Source of the DNA: Shewanellaceae bacterium UBA2521 | Lineage (GTDB): Bacteria; Pseudomonadota; Gammaproteobacteria; Enterobacterales; Shewanellaceae | Length of the DNA: 7,575 bases | Assembly (NCBI GenBank): GCA_002341165.1 | Contig: DDNL01000031.1 | Span: 1-7,575, forward strand | Direction of reading: 5' to 3' | In this document: positions 6,054 to 7,575 of the stretch, one piece after another | Layout of the letters: the number at the start of each line of letters is the position of its first letter | Position numbering within the stretch: position 1 is the stretch's first letter | The notes under the pieces: model-generated | Database searches by the model: none | The model's input: the letters and a program-made list of their open reading frames with translations, nothing else | Told to the model about the DNA's origin: nothing | Translations under genes and position numbers: made by a program

Positions 6054-6554
6054 ATGTTACCTCAGTCAATTCGCGCAATGAACCTGTTTGTCGATGGTAA
6101 AGGCTTTGCTGGTGCTATCGAAGAAATTGTACCCCCTAAACTCAAAATCAAAACTCAAGAGTTTAAAGCCGGTGGCATGGATACACCGATTGAGCTTGAT
6201 CATGGTATTGAAAAGCTAGAGTGCTCGTTCACAATAGCCAACTATGATAAAGATTTATTCAAAGTCTTTGATATTACACCAAATAAAATGGTGTCGATCA
6301 CGCTACGTGGCGCAATAGAAGAAGATGATAAAACTATTCCTGTCGCTATGCTTTTAACAGGCGGTTGGAAAGAAATGGATTTCGGTACTTGGAAATCAGG
6401 TGAAACGACGAAGCTTAAAGTTCAAATGACCTTGAAGAAATATGAGCTGCTTATCGAAGATGAAGAACAAATTTTCATTGATGTACCCAACATGGTGCGT
6501 CGTATTCATGCTATCGATGTACTTGAATCAGCACGTAGTGCTATTGGCTTATAA
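6054..6554 (+). CDS. FII: Major tail tube protein (P2 gpFII-like)
   Basis: Tail tube subunit that stacks as hexameric rings inside the sheath and forms the DNA channel. The protein has 166 residues against 172 for P2 gpFII. It aligns by eye along its length: IRAMNLFVDGKGFAG (6-20, compare P2 KLMNVFLNGYSYQG), PPKLKIKTQEFKAGGMD (27-43, compare LPKLTRKLENYRGAGMN), VAMLLTGGWKEMDFGTWKSGE (97-117, compare VEVVMRGRQKEIDTGEGKQGE), and a C-terminus of IDVPNMVRRIHAIDVLESARSAIGL (142-166, compare IDTINMIEKVNGVDRLEQHRRNIGL). The start is fixed by AAAGGAG ten bases upstream. It is coupled to the sheath gene with a two-base gap between the sheath stop and this ATG, so the two abundant proteins are made from one message. 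Terminator-like hairpins follow the stop. Confidence 0.95.
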   Translation: MLPQSIRAMNLFVDGKGFAGAIEEIVPPKLKIKTQEFKAGGMDTPIELDHGIEKLECSFTIANYDKDLFKVFDITPNKMVSITLRGAIEEDDKTIPVAMLLTGGWKEMDFGTWKSGETTKLKVQMTLKKYELLIEDEEQIFIDVPNMVRRIHAIDVLESARSAIGL

Positions 6555-6564
6555 CTTCTATCAC

Positions 6565-6581
6565 GCAGCTTTTTAAGCTGC
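6565..6581 (+). other. Hairpin after the tube gene
   Basis: GCAGCTT (6565-6571), loop TTT, AAGCTGC (6575-6581): a perfect 7-bp stem ten bases after the tube stop, without a strong T-tract. With the next hairpin it forms a tandem pair. Confidence 0.65.
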
Positions 6582-6594
6582 ATGTTTATCTACT

Positions 6595-6623
6595 AACGCA
6601 TCCTCGTTTAGGGTGCGTTTTTT
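6595..6623 (+). terminator. Rho-independent terminator-like hairpin after the tube gene
   Basis: AACGCATCCT (6595-6604) pairs over 10 bp (one G-U) with AGGGTGCGTT (6610-6619) around CGTTT, followed by T to 6623. It is a typical intrinsic terminator, placed 33 bases before the next start at 6657. It would reduce transcription of the chaperone and tape measure genes relative to sheath and tube. Confidence 0.85.
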
Positions 6624-6656
6624 CTTGCTTATCATTATGTTTTAAAGGATCACATT

Positions 6657-6950
6657 ATGTCTGATACACACAATACTACAACAGAAAAAACTATTTTATT
6701 AACACAGGCTTTAGAAGAAGGTCGCATGACGAGCCTTGTTATCCGCAAGCCTATGCCGAGCGATTTACGGGGTTTAAAACTTTTAGATATTATCCAAATG
6801 GATACCGCAGCGGTCGCGCAATTGGTGCCACGTATCAGTTTAAATGGATTTAGTGCACAGCACTTCTACCAACTTGACCCAGCAGATTTACTTACGGTGA
6901 TGACAGAAATAGCTACTTTTTTTATGAGTGCTCCATCCCAGAATCCGTAG
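6657..6950 (+). CDS. E: Tail assembly chaperone, zero-frame product (P2 gpE-like)
   Basis: Non-structural tail assembly chaperone thought to coat the tape measure protein while the tube grows. The product has 97 residues (P2 gpE has 91). The conserved core is visible: ILLTQALEEG (13-22), TSLVIRKPMPSDLRGLKLLD (25-44), MDTAAVAQLVPRIS (48-61) and LDPADLLTVMTEIATFF (73-89), a pattern typical of the gpE tail assembly family. The start is firm: AAAGGA at 6644-6649, seven bases before the ATG. The frame ends at TAG 6948-6950, only eight codons after a run of seven T that allows a -1 shift into the E' frame. The gene lies between tube and tape measure, exactly as in P2. Confidence 0.92.
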   Translation: MSDTHNTTTEKTILLTQALEEGRMTSLVIRKPMPSDLRGLKLLDIIQMDTAAVAQLVPRISLNGFSAQHFYQLDPADLLTVMTEIATFFMSAPSQNP

Positions 6951-7096
6951 ATGAAGTATGGGCTGACATTGCCGTGATCTTTCATTGGCCACCGAGTGCA
7001 ATGCAGACCATGGACTTTCCTGAGTTGATGCGTTGGCATCAACTCGCTCTGGATCGCTATCAAGCGATGCATCCAGATTACTCAGAGAACACATGA
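6657..7096 (+). CDS. E+E': Tail assembly chaperone frameshift product (P2 gpE+E'-like, 146 aa)
   Basis: Predicted -1 ribosomal frameshift fusion. Residues 1-89 are read in the zero frame through both TTT codons at 6918-6923. Slipping one base back continues with TAT at 6923 and reads 57 more codons (YECSIPESVDEVWADIAV, then IFHWPPSAMQTMDFPELM and RWHQLALDRYQAMHPDYS) to TGA 7094-7096. The total of 146 residues is close to the 142 of P2 gpE+E'. The ADIAxIFHWPPSAM...ELMxW motif is the signature of the short P2 GpE-type domain. The E' frame is opened by a TGA at 6875-6877 and has no ATG, GTG or TTG until GTG 6974, which is already inside the motif. The frameshift is therefore the plausible way to make this domain. 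The coordinates cover one continuous span; the protein needs the shift at 6917-6923. Confidence 0.88.
6917..6923 (+). promoter_or_regulatory. Programmed -1 frameshift slippery site (T7)
   Basis: The heptamer T TTT TTT sits in the right phase in gene E (zero-frame codons ACT TTT TTT ATG). Both tRNAs can re-pair with TTT after a -1 slip. P2 uses T TTT TTG at the equivalent position. I see no convincing stimulatory stem just downstream. Confidence 0.85.
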
Positions 7097-7103
7097 GATT
7101 ATT

Positions 7104-7575
7104 ATGCGAGATCAAAATTCTAAAACGCCATCGCCGCACTCATCTAATGCGGTGGCGTCTTCTTATCAAGTACCTCAAAGTTTACAACCTGTGATTCAAA
7201 GATTGAATCAACCTGAGTTGAAACAGGTACATCAGATCATCAATCTATCACAGATTCATCAAGCTTTTCAGCATAACACGCAAGCGCTTGCACACCTTGC
7301 ACAAAGTATTGATCTTTTAACTCAGCACTCTAGCTCAGCACAAACAAGAACTGAGCTGAATCAGCATGAGACTAAGGTTTTTGAATCTATATCTAGTGCG
7401 AACACATTATCACCACAGCGTACTGAGCAGCACAATCAGATCAAGCAACAACATACGGTAGTCAAATTATCGCAGCTGCATACACAGCACAACACGCAAG
7501 CGTTTGTACACCTGACAAAAAGTATTGAACAGCTTACTCAGTACAGAGCAACATCTCAAACAACATCTCATCTGA
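7104..7575 (+). CDS. Probable tape measure protein, N-terminal part (P2 gpT position; runs off window)
   Basis: The frame is open from ATG 7104 to the last base (157 complete codons), so the gene continues outside. It starts seven bases after the stop of the E' frame, the position of tape measure gene T in P2. The visible part is rich in Gln, His, Ser and Thr. It begins with a polar, probably unstructured leader (MRDQNSKTPSPHSSN), followed by predicted helices such as LNQPELKQVHQIINLSQIHQAF. It contains two related 19-residue helical units, QHNTQALAHLAQSIDLLTQ (56-74) and QHNTQAFVHLTKSIEQLTQ (128-146). I do not see the P2 gpT N-terminal sequence itself, so the assignment rests on gene order and the helical, glutamine-rich character. 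The ribosome binding site is weak (GAGA at 7095-7098), suggesting coupling to gene E translation. Confidence 0.7.
   Translation, partial: MRDQNSKTPSPHSSNAVASSYQVPQSLQPVIQRLNQPELKQVHQIINLSQIHQAFQHNTQALAHLAQSIDLLTQHSSSAQTRTELNQHETKVFESISSANTLSPQRTEQHNQIKQQHTVVKLSQLHTQHNTQAFVHLTKSIEQLTQYRATSQTTSHL
7269..7325 (+). repeat. Internal repeat copy 1 in probable tape measure gene
   Basis: 57 bases matching 7485-7541 at 46 positions, in the same frame and with no gaps. The encoded 19-residue units share 13 identical residues. Confidence 0.8.
7485..7541 (+). repeat. Internal repeat copy 2 in probable tape measure gene
   Basis: Second copy of the 57-base unit at 7269-7325, offset by 216 bases (72 codons). 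Flanking residues also resemble each other: SQIH before copy 1 and SQLH before copy 2. Confidence 0.8.

Noticed and set aside
6896..6900. Internal Shine-Dalgarno-like GGTGA as a frameshift stimulator
   Set aside because: It lies 16 bases before the T-run, further than the roughly 10-14 bases expected for such stimulators, and it matches the anti-SD poorly.
7093..7194. 33-codon ORF starting at ATG 7093, overlapping the E' stop (ATGA)
   Set aside because: The ATGA overlap looks like translational coupling, but the frame ends after 33 arginine-rich codons, while the frame from 7104 stays open to the window edge.

Overview
The window is a slice of the structural (late) region of a contractile-tailed element with a P2-type tail module. 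It could be a Peduovirus-like phage, a prophage or a phage-tail-derived particle. Every credible gene is on the + strand. The anchors are a tail sheath (P2 gpFI family), a tail tube (gpFII family), a tail assembly chaperone gpE, and a second frame encoding the short GpE' domain. Base composition is AT-leaning and Shine-Dalgarno sites are of the AAGGAG type, which suggests a moderately AT-rich Gram-negative host, probably a gammaproteobacterium. I cannot name the host. No integrase, repressor, capsid or lysis gene is in view, so the window cannot distinguish phage, prophage and tailocin.

Layout, left to right: the 3' end of an unidentified gene (stop at 235); a strong terminator-like hairpin (255-301); a 161-aa conserved phage structural protein (325-810); a 512-aa DUF4815-like tail/baseplate protein with an extra N-terminal region (820-2358); a modular tail fibre with two coiled-coil repeats (2428-4047); a spacer with an 18-bp perfect palindrome and a strong hairpin (4048-4176); a 171-aa protein of unknown function (4177-4692) where P2 carries its fibre assembly gene G; a 172-base hairpin-rich leader (4693-4864); sheath (4865-6052); tube (6054-6554); another terminator-like hairpin (6595-6623); the chaperone gene with a T7 frameshift site (6657-6950, extended by -1 frameshift to 7096); and the open 5' end of the probable tape measure gene (7104 to the window edge).

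Together the genes would build the distal tail: baseplate-proximal proteins and a receptor-binding fibre, then the sheath and tube, then chaperones that coat the tape measure during tube assembly. P2 has H-G between I and FI. Here that interval holds a 161-aa protein, a DUF4815-like protein, a fibre and an unknown gene.

The points most worth a second look are: the E/E' frameshift site, where no alternative start codon precedes the E' domain; intrinsic-terminator-like hairpins between genes with too little room for new promoters after them; the near-identical coiled-coil repeats flanking the distal fibre domain; and the unknown 171-aa gene.
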